From assembly GCA_025359445.1 (NCBI GenBank), contig JANYGB010000020.1, forward strand, positions 1-47,707: DNA of 47,707 nt, read 5' to 3'. This DNA comes from Sphingomonadaceae bacterium. Lineage in GTDB: Bacteria > Pseudomonadota > Alphaproteobacteria > Sphingomonadales > Sphingomonadaceae. A program made the position numbers and the translations under genes. Position 1 is the stretch's first letter. Every line of letters begins with the position of its first letter. Below the pieces are notes generated by a model. The model was not told where the DNA came from. It did not search any database and saw nothing but the letters and a program-made list of their open reading frames with translations. This document shows, piece after piece, positions 27,016 to 37,616 of the stretch.

Positions 27016-27019
27016 CGAA

Positions 27020-28762
27020 GTGAGCGAGGAGCGCAGCGGCGCCAGTATCCTGGTTGAAAGCCTGGTCCGGCAGGGGGTTGAATTCGTGTTCGGCTATCCC
27101 GGCGGCGCGGTGCTGCCCATTTACGATGCGCTGTTTGGCGATGCCCGCATTCGCCACATCCTGGTGCGTCACGAAGCCGGCGCGGCCCATGCTGCAGAGG
27201 GCTATGCCCGCTCGACCGGCAAGCCCGGCGTGGTGCTGGTTACCTCTGGCCCGGGCGCAACCAATGCCGTTACCGGGATCGCCGATGCGTTCATGGATTC
27301 TATTCCGCTGGTTGTCATAACCGGGCAGGTTTCGACCGCGCTGATCGGGTCGGACGCGTTCCAGGAAGCCGATACCGTCGGCATCACCCGCCACTGCACC
27401 AAGCACAATTACCTCGTCAAAGACCCGGCGGAGCTCGCCGCAACGATCGACGAAGCGTTCCAGATCGCGACCACCGGCCGCCCCGGACCGGTGGTGATCG
27501 ATATTCCCAAGGACGTGCAGATCGCCTCGGCCCGGCTGAGCGATGGCCCGCCGCAGCGCCCGCAGCGTTACAACCCGCCCACCACCGGGAGCGAGCGCGA
27601 TATTGCAAAGGCGATCGAGCTGCTCGCCAATGCCAAGGCGCCGATCTTCTATACCGGCGGCGGGGTGATCAACTCGGGACCACGCGCCAGCGAACTGCTG
27701 CGCGAGTTGCAGACGTTGACCGGCGCACCGGTAACTTCGACCCTGATGGGCCTTGGCGCCTTCCCCGCAGACAGCGAGGACTGGCTCGGGATGCTGGGGA
27801 TGCACGGCACGTTCGAGGCCAATATGGCGATGAACCGGGCCGATCTAATGGTCTGCATTGGCGCGCGGTTCGATGACCGGGTAACCGGCCGCCTTGACGC
27901 GTTTGCGCCCAATTCGACCAAGATCCACATCGACATCGACCGTTCCTCGATCAACAAAGTGGTCGCGGTCGATTTGCCGATCCTGGGCGATTGCGGCCTG
28001 GTGCTTGAACAATTGATCGCCGCCTGGGGCAGCCGCAAAAGCCAGGACCTCACCGAATGGAAGGCCCGTATCAATGGCTGGCGGGCTCGGCAAAGTCTTG
28101 CATACCCCAGCAACAAAGATGCCATCATGCCGCAACTCGCGGTCGAGCGGCTGTATGAGCTGACCAAGCATCGCGACCCGATCATCGCTACCGAAGTCGG
28201 CCAGCACCAGATGTGGGCGGCGCAGTATTTCCACTTTTTCGGACCCAACAAGTGGCTCACCTCTGGCGGGCTGGGAACGATGGGTTACGGGCTGCCAGCG
28301 GCGATTGGTGCGCAATGCGGCAATCCCGAAGCCCTCGTGATCGACATCGCCGGAGATGCCTCGATCCAGATGAACATTCAGGAGCTTGGCACCGCGAGCC
28401 AGTTTCGCCTACCGGTCAAGGTCTTCATCCTCAATAACGAATGGATGGGCATGGTCCGCCAGTGGCAGGAGCTGACTTACGAAAGCCGCTATTCGGAAAG
28501 CTATAGCGATTCATTGCCCGACTTCGTCAAACTGGCTGAAGCATACGGCTGGAAGGGTATCCGCATCGCTGAGCAGGCCGGGCTCGATGCCGGGATCCAG
28601 GCGATGATCGATCATGACGGCCCGGTGATCGTCGATTGCCGCGTCGCCAAAGAAGCCAACTGCTACCCGATGATCCCCTCGGGCGCGGCGCATACCGACA
28701 TGATCCTCTACGGCGACCGCGTCGCCGGGACGATGGATGATGCGGCCAAGGCGCTGGTCTGA
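27020..28762 (+). CDS. ilvB: Acetolactate synthase large subunit
   Basis: A 580-residue ThDP enzyme catalysing the first common step of branched-chain amino acid synthesis. [30 protein letters not shown] opens the Pyr domain with its catalytic Glu in [16 protein letters not shown]. The ThDP/Mg site is [35 protein letters not shown]. The start is GTG 27020, with GGAAGG at 27007-27012 inside the upstream mini-ORF. The next gene, the regulatory subunit, follows four bases after its stop. Confidence 0.97.
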   Translation: MSEERSGASILVESLVRQGVEFVFGYPGGAVLPIYDALFGDARIRHILVRHEAGAAHAAEGYARSTGKPGVVLVTSGPGATNAVTGIADAFMDSIPLVVITGQVSTALIGSDAFQEADTVGITRHCTKHNYLVKDPAELAATIDEAFQIATTGRPGPVVIDIPKDVQIASARLSDGPPQRPQRYNPPTTGSERDIAKAIELLANAKAPIFYTGGGVINSGPRASELLRELQTLTGAPVTSTLMGLGAFPADSEDWLGMLGMHGTFEANMAMNRADLMVCIGARFDDRVTGRLDAFAPNSTKIHIDIDRSSINKVVAVDLPILGDCGLVLEQLIAAWGSRKSQDLTEWKARINGWRARQSLAYPSNKDAIMPQLAVERLYELTKHRDPIIATEVGQHQMWAAQYFHFFGPNKWLTSGGLGTMGYGLPAAIGAQCGNPEALVIDIAGDASIQMNIQELGTASQFRLPVKVFILNNEWMGMVRQWQELTYESRYSESYSDSLPDFVKLAEAYGWKGIRIAEQAGLDAGIQAMIDHDGPVIVDCRVAKEANCYPMIPSGAAHTDMILYGDRVAGTMDDAAKALV

Positions 28763-28766
28763 GCCC

Positions 28767-30339
<1,573 letters not shown>

Positions 30340-30380
30340 GCCTATCGTTCAACGCCGAAATCCAACCAGGGAAACCGACC

Positions 30381-31502
30381 ATGCGGGCAGTAGTTCTCAG
30401 GCAGTTCGGCACCTTGGTGAAGGTCGAAGAAGTGCCCGAGCCGGTCATGGGTACCGGCGAAGTTATCGTCGACGTGGTAGCCGCTGCTGTCCAGAGCTAC
30501 GCTGGAGAAGTGCTCAGTGGAGAGCGGCAGTATATGCTTGGCCTGCCGATCGTGCCGGGCGGCGGCGCGATCGGACGGGTCCGCGATGTCGGCCCAGATG
30601 CGACCCGGCTTCAGCCCGGCGACTGGGTTTATTGCGACCCTACAGTCAGGTCCCGAGATGAGCCGATCAACCCCGACATCACCCTTCAAGGGATCAGTGC
30701 CCGCGGCGCAGGCGGCATGAAGCTTCAGGCGCATTTCCATGACGGTTCTTGGGCTGAGCAAATGCGTGTGCCGACCGAGAATGCCGTACCCATCGGCACA
30801 ATTTCTGCCGACGACGCGAATAAATGGTTGTTGCTGGGCAGTTACCTTGTCCCTTATGGCGGTTTGAGTGCGGCTGGCGTCAAGCCTGGCGAAGTTGTGC
30901 TGATCAGCGGCGCCACTGGCAATTTCGGCTGTGCTGCGGTCGCCGTCGCTTTGGCGATGGGCGCAGGTTGCGTCATTGCGGCCGGCCGCAACGAATCTTC
31001 GCTTGCGGAAATCTCCAAGCGGTTTGGCGCTAGGGTCAGAACCGTAGCCATGACCGGCAATGAGCAGACTGACACTGCAGCCATGCTTGGCATAGCGCCC
31101 GTGCCGATTGATTGCGTGTTTGACATTCTGCCGCCGCACGCACTGGCAGTGCAAGCGCGGGCCGCGATCATGACAGTGCGTCCCTATCGCCGGGTCGTGT
31201 TGATGGGCGGCATCAACATGCTGGGAGGTCCTGGCCTGGAACTCCCGTACAGCTGGATCATGCGCAATTGCGTGACGATCCACGGCGTATGGATGTACCC
31301 GCAAACTGCGCCGCATGAACTGGTCAGAATGATCCGCACCGGACTGCTCAGCATTGACCAAGCTGACATCACGACGTTTGCGCTAGACGAAGTAGCTCAG
31401 GCAGTATCCCATGCGGCGCGCCACGCCGGTCCGTTCGAACGGACGGTACTTGCGCCGTCGAGTACTCACCCCGCCCCAGCGGTATTGACCGCTGCGGCTT
31501 AA
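30381..31502 (+). CDS. Medium-chain (MDR) zinc-less alcohol dehydrogenase/quinone reductase-like protein
   Basis: About 373 residues in the MDR fold. A Rossmann stretch, VLISGATGNFGCAAVAVALAMGAGCVIAAGRNESSL, follows an N-terminal GroES-like domain (VVAAAVQSYAGEVLSGERQYMLGLPIVPGGGAIGRVRDVG). Catalytic and structural zinc cysteines of true alcohol dehydrogenases are missing, which favours a quinone or enone reductase. ATG 30381 is chosen; an upstream frame would overlap ilvC. It lies 41 bases after ilvC on the same strand and may be read from that operon, but a link to branched-chain metabolism is not shown by sequence. Confidence 0.82.
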   Translation: MRAVVLRQFGTLVKVEEVPEPVMGTGEVIVDVVAAAVQSYAGEVLSGERQYMLGLPIVPGGGAIGRVRDVGPDATRLQPGDWVYCDPTVRSRDEPINPDITLQGISARGAGGMKLQAHFHDGSWAEQMRVPTENAVPIGTISADDANKWLLLGSYLVPYGGLSAAGVKPGEVVLISGATGNFGCAAVAVALAMGAGCVIAAGRNESSLAEISKRFGARVRTVAMTGNEQTDTAAMLGIAPVPIDCVFDILPPHALAVQARAAIMTVRPYRRVVLMGGINMLGGPGLELPYSWIMRNCVTIHGVWMYPQTAPHELVRMIRTGLLSIDQADITTFALDEVAQAVSHAARHAGPFERTVLAPSSTHPAPAVLTAAA

Positions 31503-31542
31503 GCGGCGCATGCTGGCCCGTGAACGCTTCCGGGAGAATGCC

Positions 31543-32175
31543 ATGTCTGCTCGCCGCCTGCTCGCCGTTGCTGGATTGCTTTACGCTGCCGGGCTGAACG
31601 CCGCCCCGGCGCAGGCACCCGGCCAGCCCGATCCCGCGCGCGTCACGGCGGGAACCTACACCACCGACCCGGCGCACACGATGGTCGAGTTTCGGATCAA
31701 TCACATGGGCTTTGCCGACACCTTCGGTTTGTTCGGCAGCATCACCGGCACGCTTGTGCTCGATCCTCCGCATCTGGACCAGGCCCAGGTTGCGGTGCGG
31801 ATTCCGGTGCGCAAGATTTTGACGACCAGTCAGGGCCTCACCGAACATTTGCTCATGCCGAGCGGCGCGGTCAAGCCCGACTATTTCGGACCCAAGCCGG
31901 CCGATGCGCTGTTCAATTCAACCAAGGTGACGCCGGCCGCCGACGGCAAGAGCGCGGTCATTGACGGGCAACTAACACTCAATGGCGTCACCAAGCCGGT
32001 AACCATTGCGGCGCGCTTTACCGGCGCCGGTAAAGGCCTGCTTAGCAGCGCGCTCAATGTCGGCTTTGAAGGTACCGCGCAGATCAAGCGCAGCGATTTT
32101 GGGTTGGTCGCGGATTTCCCGCTGGTCGGCGATCAGGTCGATCTGACGATCAGCGCCACCTTTGTGCACAAGTGA
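31543..32175 (+). CDS. YceI-family periplasmic protein
   Basis: A 210-residue protein with a signal peptide (RRLLAVAGLLYAAGLNAAPAQA). The lipocalin-like YceI barrel follows: AGTYTTDPAHTMVEFRINHMGFADTFGLFGSITGTL, LTTSQGLTEHLLMPSG, IDGQLTLNGVTKPVTIAARF and KRSDFGLVADFPLVGDQVDLTI. YceI proteins bind long polyisoprenoids. GGGAG at 31532-31536 supports ATG 31543. Its TGA stop directly abuts the convergent epoxide hydrolase stop (together TGATCA). Confidence 0.92.
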   Translation: MSARRLLAVAGLLYAAGLNAAPAQAPGQPDPARVTAGTYTTDPAHTMVEFRINHMGFADTFGLFGSITGTLVLDPPHLDQAQVAVRIPVRKILTTSQGLTEHLLMPSGAVKPDYFGPKPADALFNSTKVTPAADGKSAVIDGQLTLNGVTKPVTIAARFTGAGKGLLSSALNVGFEGTAQIKRSDFGLVADFPLVGDQVDLTISATFVHK

Positions 32176-33300
32176 TCAGGCCATGAGCGCAAACGCGGTC
32201 CTGAGCTCCTGCACAAACGCTTCGGGCTGTTCCCACGCGGCGAAGTGCCCGCCCTGCTCCATCTCGCCCCAGTGGACGAGCTTGGGGTAGTTGCGCTCGG
32301 CCCATTTGCGCGGCGTCGGCAGGATTTCTTTGGGGTAGGCACTGACCGACACAGGCAAGTCAATCTGCTGCGGCGAAAAACTGCCAAAGCTCTCCCAATA
32401 AAGCCGCGCCGATGAGGCACCGGTCGCGGGCAGCCAGTACAGCATGAGGTTGTCGAGAATGGTATCGCGGCTCAACGCATCGAACGGCGATCCACGGTTG
32501 TCGGTCCACGCCCACATCTTCTCGAAAATCCACCCCGCCAGCCCCGCCGGGCTATCGACCAGACCGTAGCCTACTGTCTGCGGCCGGGTGCGCTGCTGGG
32601 TCGAATAGCCCGAATCCGAGTCCTGATAGTATTTGAGCGCGGTCAGCGCTTTAAGCTCGGGCGCAGTCGGACTGGCCAGATCTTCGGGCAAGGGCCGCCC
32701 GATCGGCATGTTGAGGTGAATGCCGGCGCAACCCGGCAGCTGCTGCACCCCGATCGCGGTGGTCACTGCAGAGCCCCAGTCACCGCCCTGCGCGACCCAG
32801 CGAGTGTAACCGAGCCGCGTCATCAGCTCACCCCAAGCGCGGGCGATTTTCTCGACCCCCCAGCCGGAGCCGCTCGGCTTGCCCGAGAACCCGAACCCCG
32901 GCAGCGACGGCGCGACAACGTGGAACGCCAATCCGCCGCCTTGCGGGTTGGCGAGCGCCTCGATCACCCCCAAGAATTCGATCACCGAGCCGGGCCAGCC
33001 GTGAGTCATCACCAGCGGCAGCGCATCGGTGTGCGGCGAGCGGACGTGGAGGAAGTGGATGTCTAGCCCGTCGATCTCGGTGGTGTACTGGCCCAGCGCG
33101 TTGAGCTTTGCCTCGCATTTGCGCCAATCGTAGCCGTCACGCCAATAGTCACACAGCGCCTGCAGCTCGGCAAGCGGGGTGCCCTGACTCCAGTCGGCCA
33201 CCGTCTCGCGTTCAGGCCAGCGGGTTCGCTCAAGCCGCATGCGCAAATCATCGAGCGCGGCTTCGGGTATTGCGAGGGTAAAAGGCCGGATCTCGGTCAT
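32176..33300 (-). CDS. Epoxide hydrolase (EHN-type alpha/beta hydrolase)
   Basis: A 374-residue microsomal/juvenile-hormone-type epoxide hydrolase. The N-terminal EHN region (residues 1-90, with LERTRWPE and YDWR) precedes the alpha/beta core. The oxyanion motif is HGWPGS at 100-105, and the nucleophile is Asp174 in QGGDWGS. The catalytic His lies late, in EQGGHFAAWEQPEAF. Substrate is unknown. Its ATG shares ATGA with the stop of the thioesterase gene, forming the third gene of a tightly overlapping operon. Confidence 0.9.
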   Translation of the reverse strand: MTEIRPFTLAIPEAALDDLRMRLERTRWPERETVADWSQGTPLAELQALCDYWRDGYDWRKCEAKLNALGQYTTEIDGLDIHFLHVRSPHTDALPLVMTHGWPGSVIEFLGVIEALANPQGGGLAFHVVAPSLPGFGFSGKPSGSGWGVEKIARAWGELMTRLGYTRWVAQGGDWGSAVTTAIGVQQLPGCAGIHLNMPIGRPLPEDLASPTAPELKALTALKYYQDSDSGYSTQQRTRPQTVGYGLVDSPAGLAGWIFEKMWAWTDNRGSPFDALSRDTILDNLMLYWLPATGASSARLYWESFGSFSPQQIDLPVSVSAYPKEILPTPRKWAERNYPKLVHWGEMEQGGHFAAWEQPEAFVQELRTAFALMA

Positions 33301-33728
33301 GCTCCCAACGCCGCCCGCGCCGCAGCTTCAACCTTGGTGCGGTTGGCCATGGTGATGGTCGAACTGGCCTTGGCCAGCAGCGTTCCGACCGCGTCCTTGA
33401 GCGTGCCTTCGACAAAGGCAGTGCGTCGTCCGCCCTGCACCAACCACGCCTCGGCCACCACCAGTCCGGGCCGGGTCGGCGCGAAAAAGCTGACCTTGAT
33501 TTCAAGCGTCATCGGCACCATTTCATCGCCCGGGATGGCCATTACCGCATGCGCCATCGCCGCGTCGATCCAGCCGGTGACAAAGCCGCCCTGCACCACA
33601 CCGCCCGAATGGCATTGCGCCTGGGTGGCGCGGTATTCGAGCACGGCGCGGCCGGTCGGCTCAACCGAGACGATCCGTTCCAGTCCCATCGTTTGATACA
33701 AATCGACCGGCGGCGCGCTCTCGCTCAT
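33297..33728 (-). CDS. PaaI-type hotdog thioesterase
   Basis: A 143-residue hotdog-fold protein. GGVVQGGFVTGWIDAAMAHAV is the PaaI-type catalytic region and MTLEIKVSFFAPTRPGLVVAEAWLVQGGRRTAFVEGTLKDA the core strands. Such proteins hydrolyse acyl- or aryl-CoA thioesters; here the substrate is unknown. It overlaps the upstream serine hydrolase and the downstream epoxide hydrolase genes by four bases each (ATGA), so the three are one translated unit. Confidence 0.87.
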   Translation of the reverse strand: MSESAPPVDLYQTMGLERIVSVEPTGRAVLEYRATQAQCHSGGVVQGGFVTGWIDAAMAHAVMAIPGDEMVPMTLEIKVSFFAPTRPGLVVAEAWLVQGGRRTAFVEGTLKDAVGTLLAKASSTITMANRTKVEAAARAALGA

Positions 33729-34945
33729 ACCAGCGCCGAGTAGATCAGGGTCTTCAGCTCGCGGCGGATCGGATAGACCGAACTTGGCGATAGCTGAGTC
33801 ATGAACACCATAGTGACCTGCTCGACCGGATCGACGAAGAACGCGGTTGAGAACATCCCGCCCCAGTAAAACTCACCAGCCGAACCCATCACCATGCTGC
33901 GCGCCGGATCGAGATTGACCGCAAAGCCCAGCCCGAACCCGGTTCCGGCATTGGCCGCCTCGCTGAACAGCGATCGCGACATGGCCGACAAGTCAGACCC
34001 ACCGGGCAAGTGGTTCATCGTCATCAGTTCGAGCGTTTTGCGCCCGACAATGCGCACCCCGTCCAGCTCGCCGTGGTTCAGCAGCATCCGGCAGAAGCGG
34101 TGGTAATCGAGCGCGGTTGAAACCAGCCCGCCCCCGCCCGAAAGCAGCTTGGGCATCCGGCTCCAGGCGCTTTCCGCGCCGCGATCGTACATCACTTTGC
34201 CCTTGCCAGGCACGAAGGTGTAGCAATCGGTCAGCCGGTCGGTCTTGCCCTCGGGCACCGCAAAGAAGGTGTCGTCCATCCCCAGCGGCCCGAAAATACG
34301 GTCGGCAAAGACCTGGTCGAGCGTCTTGCCCTCAAGCCGCTGAACCACCGCGCCGAGCACGTCGGTCGAGACCGAATAGTTCCACTCGTCGCCCGGCGAG
34401 AACTCCAGCGGCAACTTGCCCAGTGCAGCAATGAAGCCATCGAGATCGAGGTTGCCGTGCCAATTCTCAAATTTGCCCTCGCGCATTGCCGCGTCGATGT
34501 TGCTGCGGTTCTGAAAGCCGTAAGTCAGCCCCGAAGTGTGGCGCAGCAGGTCGAGCATCAGCATCGGGCGGTTGAGCGGCTTGGTCGCAAACGGCACCCC
34601 GCCGCCGCCGCCGTTGTAAACGCCCAGCTCACGAAATTCGGGCAGCACCCGGTGCACCGGGGTGTCGAGCGCGACCTTGCCTTCCTCCAGCAGCATCATG
34701 AAGGCGATCGAGGTGACCGGCTTGGTCATGCTGGCGATGCGGAACAGCGAGCCTTCGTCGATCGGTTTGCCGCCTTCTCTCGCCGGACCCTGCGAGGAGA
34801 AATGCGCAATCTCACCGCGATGCGCGACCAGCACTTGCGCATTGGGAAGCTTGCCGTTGTCGAGGTAATTTTCTTTCACAAACGGCTCGATCCGCGCGAG
34901 GCGTGCGGTATCGAAGCCGGTCGAGGGTCGCGAATAGTCGGCCAT
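33725..34945 (-). CDS. Serine hydrolase, class C beta-lactamase/esterase fold
   Basis: A 406-residue protein. Ser72-x-x-Lys75 (SMTK) is the nucleophile motif and Tyr190-Ser-Val the second motif (YxS-like). GQVLVAHRGE-type N-terminus and HTSGLTYGF fit EstB-type esterases. No signal peptide is visible, which favours a cytoplasmic esterase over a beta-lactamase. ATG 34945 starts MADYSRPSTGF; the frame upstream has low-complexity sequence overlapping the leuA leader and is rejected. It leads the operon with the thioesterase and epoxide hydrolase. Confidence 0.88.
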   Translation of the reverse strand: MADYSRPSTGFDTARLARIEPFVKENYLDNGKLPNAQVLVAHRGEIAHFSSQGPAREGGKPIDEGSLFRIASMTKPVTSIAFMMLLEEGKVALDTPVHRVLPEFRELGVYNGGGGGVPFATKPLNRPMLMLDLLRHTSGLTYGFQNRSNIDAAMREGKFENWHGNLDLDGFIAALGKLPLEFSPGDEWNYSVSTDVLGAVVQRLEGKTLDQVFADRIFGPLGMDDTFFAVPEGKTDRLTDCYTFVPGKGKVMYDRGAESAWSRMPKLLSGGGGLVSTALDYHRFCRMLLNHGELDGVRIVGRKTLELMTMNHLPGGSDLSAMSRSLFSEAANAGTGFGLGFAVNLDPARSMVMGSAGEFYWGGMFSTAFFVDPVEQVTMVFMTQLSPSSVYPIRRELKTLIYSALV

Positions 34946-35018
34946 GGGTGAAGTCCTGCTGTAAATCGGTTGCCAGCTGCAACTTGTGCCGGGCCGCGCG
35001 GCGCTGCGCAAGTGCCAC

Positions 35019-35047
35019 TTTACAAGCCCCGCCCTCGGCGGCATAGG
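35019..35047 (+). promoter_or_regulatory. Candidate promoter of the leuA leader
   Basis: TTTACA (35019-35024) and CATAGG (35042-35047) are separated by 17 bases. Transcription would begin near 35054, just ahead of the leader peptide ATG at 35057. The -10 is a partial match only. Confidence 0.4.
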
Positions 35048-35056
35048 CTGGTCTCC

Positions 35057-35107
35057 ATGAAGACCCTGCTTGGCCTTACCCTGCGACTTATCCGCCCTTG
35101 GGCGTGA
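35057..35107 (+). CDS. leuA leader peptide (leucine-rich)
   Basis: A 16-residue peptide, MKTLLGLTLRLIRPWA, stops at TGA 35105-35107. Five of its 16 codons are Leu (positions 4, 5, 7, 9 and 11), more than expected for a random ORF. It sits between a candidate promoter and leuA, followed by alternative hairpins. It fits a leucine-responsive attenuator, where ribosome stalling at Leu codons favours the antiterminator. It has no strong ribosome-binding site, so initiation may be near-leaderless. Confidence 0.7.
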   Translation: MKTLLGLTLRLIRPWA

Positions 35108-35145
35108 GCTGGTGTGCACTTGGGCGGCACCTGGCGGCACCCAAG
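35092..35145 (+). promoter_or_regulatory. Mutually exclusive hairpins in the leuA leader
   Basis: CCGCCC (35092-35097) can pair with GGGCGG (35122-35127), whereas CTTGGG (35119-35124) can pair with CCCAAG (35140-35145). They share the GGG at 35122-35124, so only one can form. The 9-base unit GGCGGCACC is directly repeated at 35123-35131 and 35133-35141. No T-run follows the second stem, so Rho-dependent termination or translational control of leuA is more likely than intrinsic termination. Confidence 0.6.
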
Positions 35146-35197
35146 GGAGAGTAACCTCCACCCTGTTAGTCGAAGTGCCAGACCAGAGACCAAAACC

Positions 35198-36868
35198 ATG
35201 ACCATGCTGAAGAACCCTGCGGCCAAGTACCGCGCATTCCCGCCAATCAACCTGCCCGACCGAACGTGGCCGTCAAAGGTCATCACCCATGCCCCGCGCT
35301 GGCTCTCGACCGACTTGCGCGATGGCAATCAGGCGCTGATCGATCCGATGGGCGCGGAAAAGAAGATGCGTTTCTTCGACCTGCTGTTGAAGGTCGGCTG
35401 CAAGGAAATCGAAGTCGGCTTCCCCGCTTCGGGCGCGACCGATTTTGATTTCATCTCGGGGCTGGTCAAGAACGGCAAGGTCCCGGATGACGTCTTGATC
35501 CAGGTGCTGACCCAGTCGCGCCGCGATTTGATCGAGACCAGCTTTGCCAGCCTCGAAGGTTCGGACAAGGCGATCGTCCATCTCTACAACGCGGTTTCCC
35601 CGGCGTGGCGGCGCATCGTGTTCGGGATGAGCAAAGAAGAAATCAAGCAAATCGCCATCGACGGCGCGAAAGTGCTGCGCGATCAGGCGGCCAAGTATCA
35701 CTCCACCGACTGGACTTTTGAGTACAGCCCGGAAACCTTCTCGACCGCCGAAGTTGAATATTCGGTCGAGGTCTGCGCCGCAGTCATGGAAGTGCTCCAG
35801 CCCACGCCCGATAAGCCGATTATCTTCAACCTGCCCGCCACGGTCGAATGCGCCACCGCCAATATCTACGCCGACCAGATCGAGTTGTTCGGACGGATGA
35901 TCCCCAACCGCGACGCCGTCGTGATCAGCCTGCATACCCACAATGATCGCGGCACCGGGATTGCGGCCTGCGAGCTGGGGCTGATGGCCGGGGCAGACCG
36001 GGTCGAGGGCTGCCTGTTCGGCAATGGCGAGCGCACCGGCAACTGCGATCTGGTTACAGTCGCGCTTAACATGTACACGCAAGGCGTTGATCCGGGGCTC
36101 GATTTTTCGAACATCGATGAGATCGCGGCGACTGTGGCCTATTGCAACCAGCTGCCTATCCACCCGCGCCACCCTTATGTGGGCGAGCTGGTTTACACCT
36201 CGTTTTCGGGCAGCCATCAGGACGCCATCAAGAAAGGCTTCGCCGCGCGCGAACAGCAAAACGACGAGACCTGGGAAATGCCTTATCTGCCAATCGACCC
36301 CGCCGATCTTGGCCGCGATTACGAAGCAGTGATCCGGGTCAATTCGCAAAGCGGCAAAGGTGGGTTCGCCTGGGTGCTTGAGCAGGACCAGGGGCTCAAA
36401 CTGCCCAAGAAGATGCAGGCGCATTTTTCGGGCCATGTTCAGGAACTGGCCGACCGGGCCGGGCGCGAACTGTTTGCCGAGGATATCTGGCAGGTATTCC
36501 AGCGGGTCTATCACGTTGGCACGCCGCAGCACTTCCAGCTGGTCGATTACGAGGAAACCAAAGCCTCCGACGGCACCCGGGTGTTCGCCGGCAAGATCGC
36601 GGTCGATGATCAGGAGCAGTCGGTTTCAGGGCGCGGTAACGGGCTGATCAGCTCGGTCGTGGCGACGCTTGCCGGGACCTTCGGGGTGCAGCTCGACGTC
36701 AAAGACTATACCGAGCACGCGATGACTGCTGGATCCGAAGCGCGCGCAGCAGCCTATGTCGAATGTATCGGCGCGGACGGCAAGACTGTCTGGGGCGTGG
36801 GGATCGACGAGGACGTTGCCACGGCCAGCGTGCGCGCCGTGGTCAGCGCGGCGAACGCCAGCGTTTAA
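35198..36868 (+). CDS. leuA: 2-isopropylmalate synthase
   Basis: A 556-residue LeuA (long form with C-terminal regulatory domain), first committed step of leucine synthesis. The N-terminus MTMLKNPAAKYRAFPPINLPDRTWPSKVITHAPRWLSTDLRDGNQALIDPMG carries the metal-binding Asp in DLRDGNQAL; SLHTHNDRGTGIAACELG and GCLFGNGERTGNCDLVT complete the barrel. The regulatory domain spans about residues 420-556. ATG 35198 is used; it follows the attenuation leader. A perfect hairpin follows at 36932-36962. Confidence 0.97.
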   Translation: MTMLKNPAAKYRAFPPINLPDRTWPSKVITHAPRWLSTDLRDGNQALIDPMGAEKKMRFFDLLLKVGCKEIEVGFPASGATDFDFISGLVKNGKVPDDVLIQVLTQSRRDLIETSFASLEGSDKAIVHLYNAVSPAWRRIVFGMSKEEIKQIAIDGAKVLRDQAAKYHSTDWTFEYSPETFSTAEVEYSVEVCAAVMEVLQPTPDKPIIFNLPATVECATANIYADQIELFGRMIPNRDAVVISLHTHNDRGTGIAACELGLMAGADRVEGCLFGNGERTGNCDLVTVALNMYTQGVDPGLDFSNIDEIAATVAYCNQLPIHPRHPYVGELVYTSFSGSHQDAIKKGFAAREQQNDETWEMPYLPIDPADLGRDYEAVIRVNSQSGKGGFAWVLEQDQGLKLPKKMQAHFSGHVQELADRAGRELFAEDIWQVFQRVYHVGTPQHFQLVDYEETKASDGTRVFAGKIAVDDQEQSVSGRGNGLISSVVATLAGTFGVQLDVKDYTEHAMTAGSEARAAAYVECIGADGKTVWGVGIDEDVATASVRAVVSAANASV

Positions 36869-36931
36869 ATTGAAAGGTTGAACCCCGCCGGCGATGGAGG
36901 GGGGGGGCACAATCACCGGCAGGGCTCGTCC

Positions 36932-36962
36932 TGGCGCGCGCGGCGTCCGTCCGCGCGCGCCA
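36932..36962. terminator. Perfect 12-bp hairpin between convergent leuA and fasciclin genes
   Basis: TGGCGCGCGCGG (36932-36943) and CCGCGCGCGCCA (36951-36962) pair with a 7-base loop. It lies in the 100-base convergent gap; no T-run, so it may serve both directions with Rho. A run of nine G lies upstream at 36899-36907. Confidence 0.6.
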
Positions 36963-36968
36963 AGCACT

Positions 36969-37523
36969 TTACGGCAGCAGTACGCGATCAATCACGTGGA
37001 TCACGCCGTTCGATTGCATGACGTTGGCGATGGTGACCGTCGCCATGCCGCCCTTGGCATCGACCAGCATGATCTTGCTTCCCATTTTCTTGGCGATCAG
37101 CTTCTCGCCGTTAACTGTGGTGAGGACGGCTTTGCCGTGACCGGCATTGATCATCTTGACCAACTGGCCGCTGTTCACGCGGCCGGCGACGACGTGGTAG
37201 GTCAGCACCGCGGTCAGCGTGCCCTTGTTTTCAGGCTTGAGCAGGTTGTCGACCGTTCCGGCCGGCAGCCGTGCGAACGCGGCGTTAGTCGGCGCGAACA
37301 CGGTGAACGGTCCTGCGCTTGACAGCGTATCGACCAAATCTGCGGCCTTGACCGCAGCAACCAGCGTGGTGTGGTCCTTGGAATTAACAGCATTTTCGAC
37401 GATGTTCTTGGTCGGGTACATCGCGGCACCGCCAACCATCGGGTAATGCATCATCGGCTTTGAAATGGCCGGGCTAACGGCCAGCGCTAACGCGGTGGTG
37501 GCCAGAATTAGTTTGAGCTTCAT
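36969..37523 (-). CDS. Secreted fasciclin (FAS1) domain protein
   Basis: A 184-residue protein with signal peptide (MKLKLILATTALALAVSPAIS) and a single FAS1 domain from about residue 40: NIVENAVNSKDHTTLVAAVKAADLVDTLSSAGPFTVFAPTNAAFARLP, LLKPENKGTLTAVLTYHVVAG, and VIHVIDRVLLP at the end. FAS1 proteins mediate adhesion or polymer contact. ATG 37523 is chosen. It lies 94 bases downstream of an ECF sigma factor and anti-sigma gene on the same strand, a grouping discussed below. A GTAACTT/GTACG pair in the upstream gap is a tentative ECF promoter. Confidence 0.9.
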   Translation of the reverse strand: MKLKLILATTALALAVSPAISKPMMHYPMVGGAAMYPTKNIVENAVNSKDHTTLVAAVKAADLVDTLSSAGPFTVFAPTNAAFARLPAGTVDNLLKPENKGTLTAVLTYHVVAGRVNSGQLVKMINAGHGKAVLTTVNGEKLIAKKMGSKIMLVDAKGGMATVTIANVMQSNGVIHVIDRVLLP

Positions 37524-37616
37524 GGGGGTATCCTCCTTGGATGCCGGGCGTACAATCGCTCCAGCATTCAAGTTACGCGGGGGCTCCGCGCATGGATGCA
37601 TCCCCCGGCAAAAAAA

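Noticed and set aside
26998..27022. Possible frameshift joining ATG 26998 to ilvB
   Set aside because: IlvB homology begins at GTG 27020 with its own GGAAGG site; the MVNGR mini-ORF adds no conserved residues, so a frameshift error is unnecessary.
35273..36532. Minus-strand frame of 419 codons opposite leuA
   Set aside because: Antisense to a complete LeuA with all motifs.
36899..36907. Run of nine G as a phase-variation tract
   Set aside because: It lies in a non-coding convergent gap, not in a promoter spacer or coding frame, so it has no obvious switching target.
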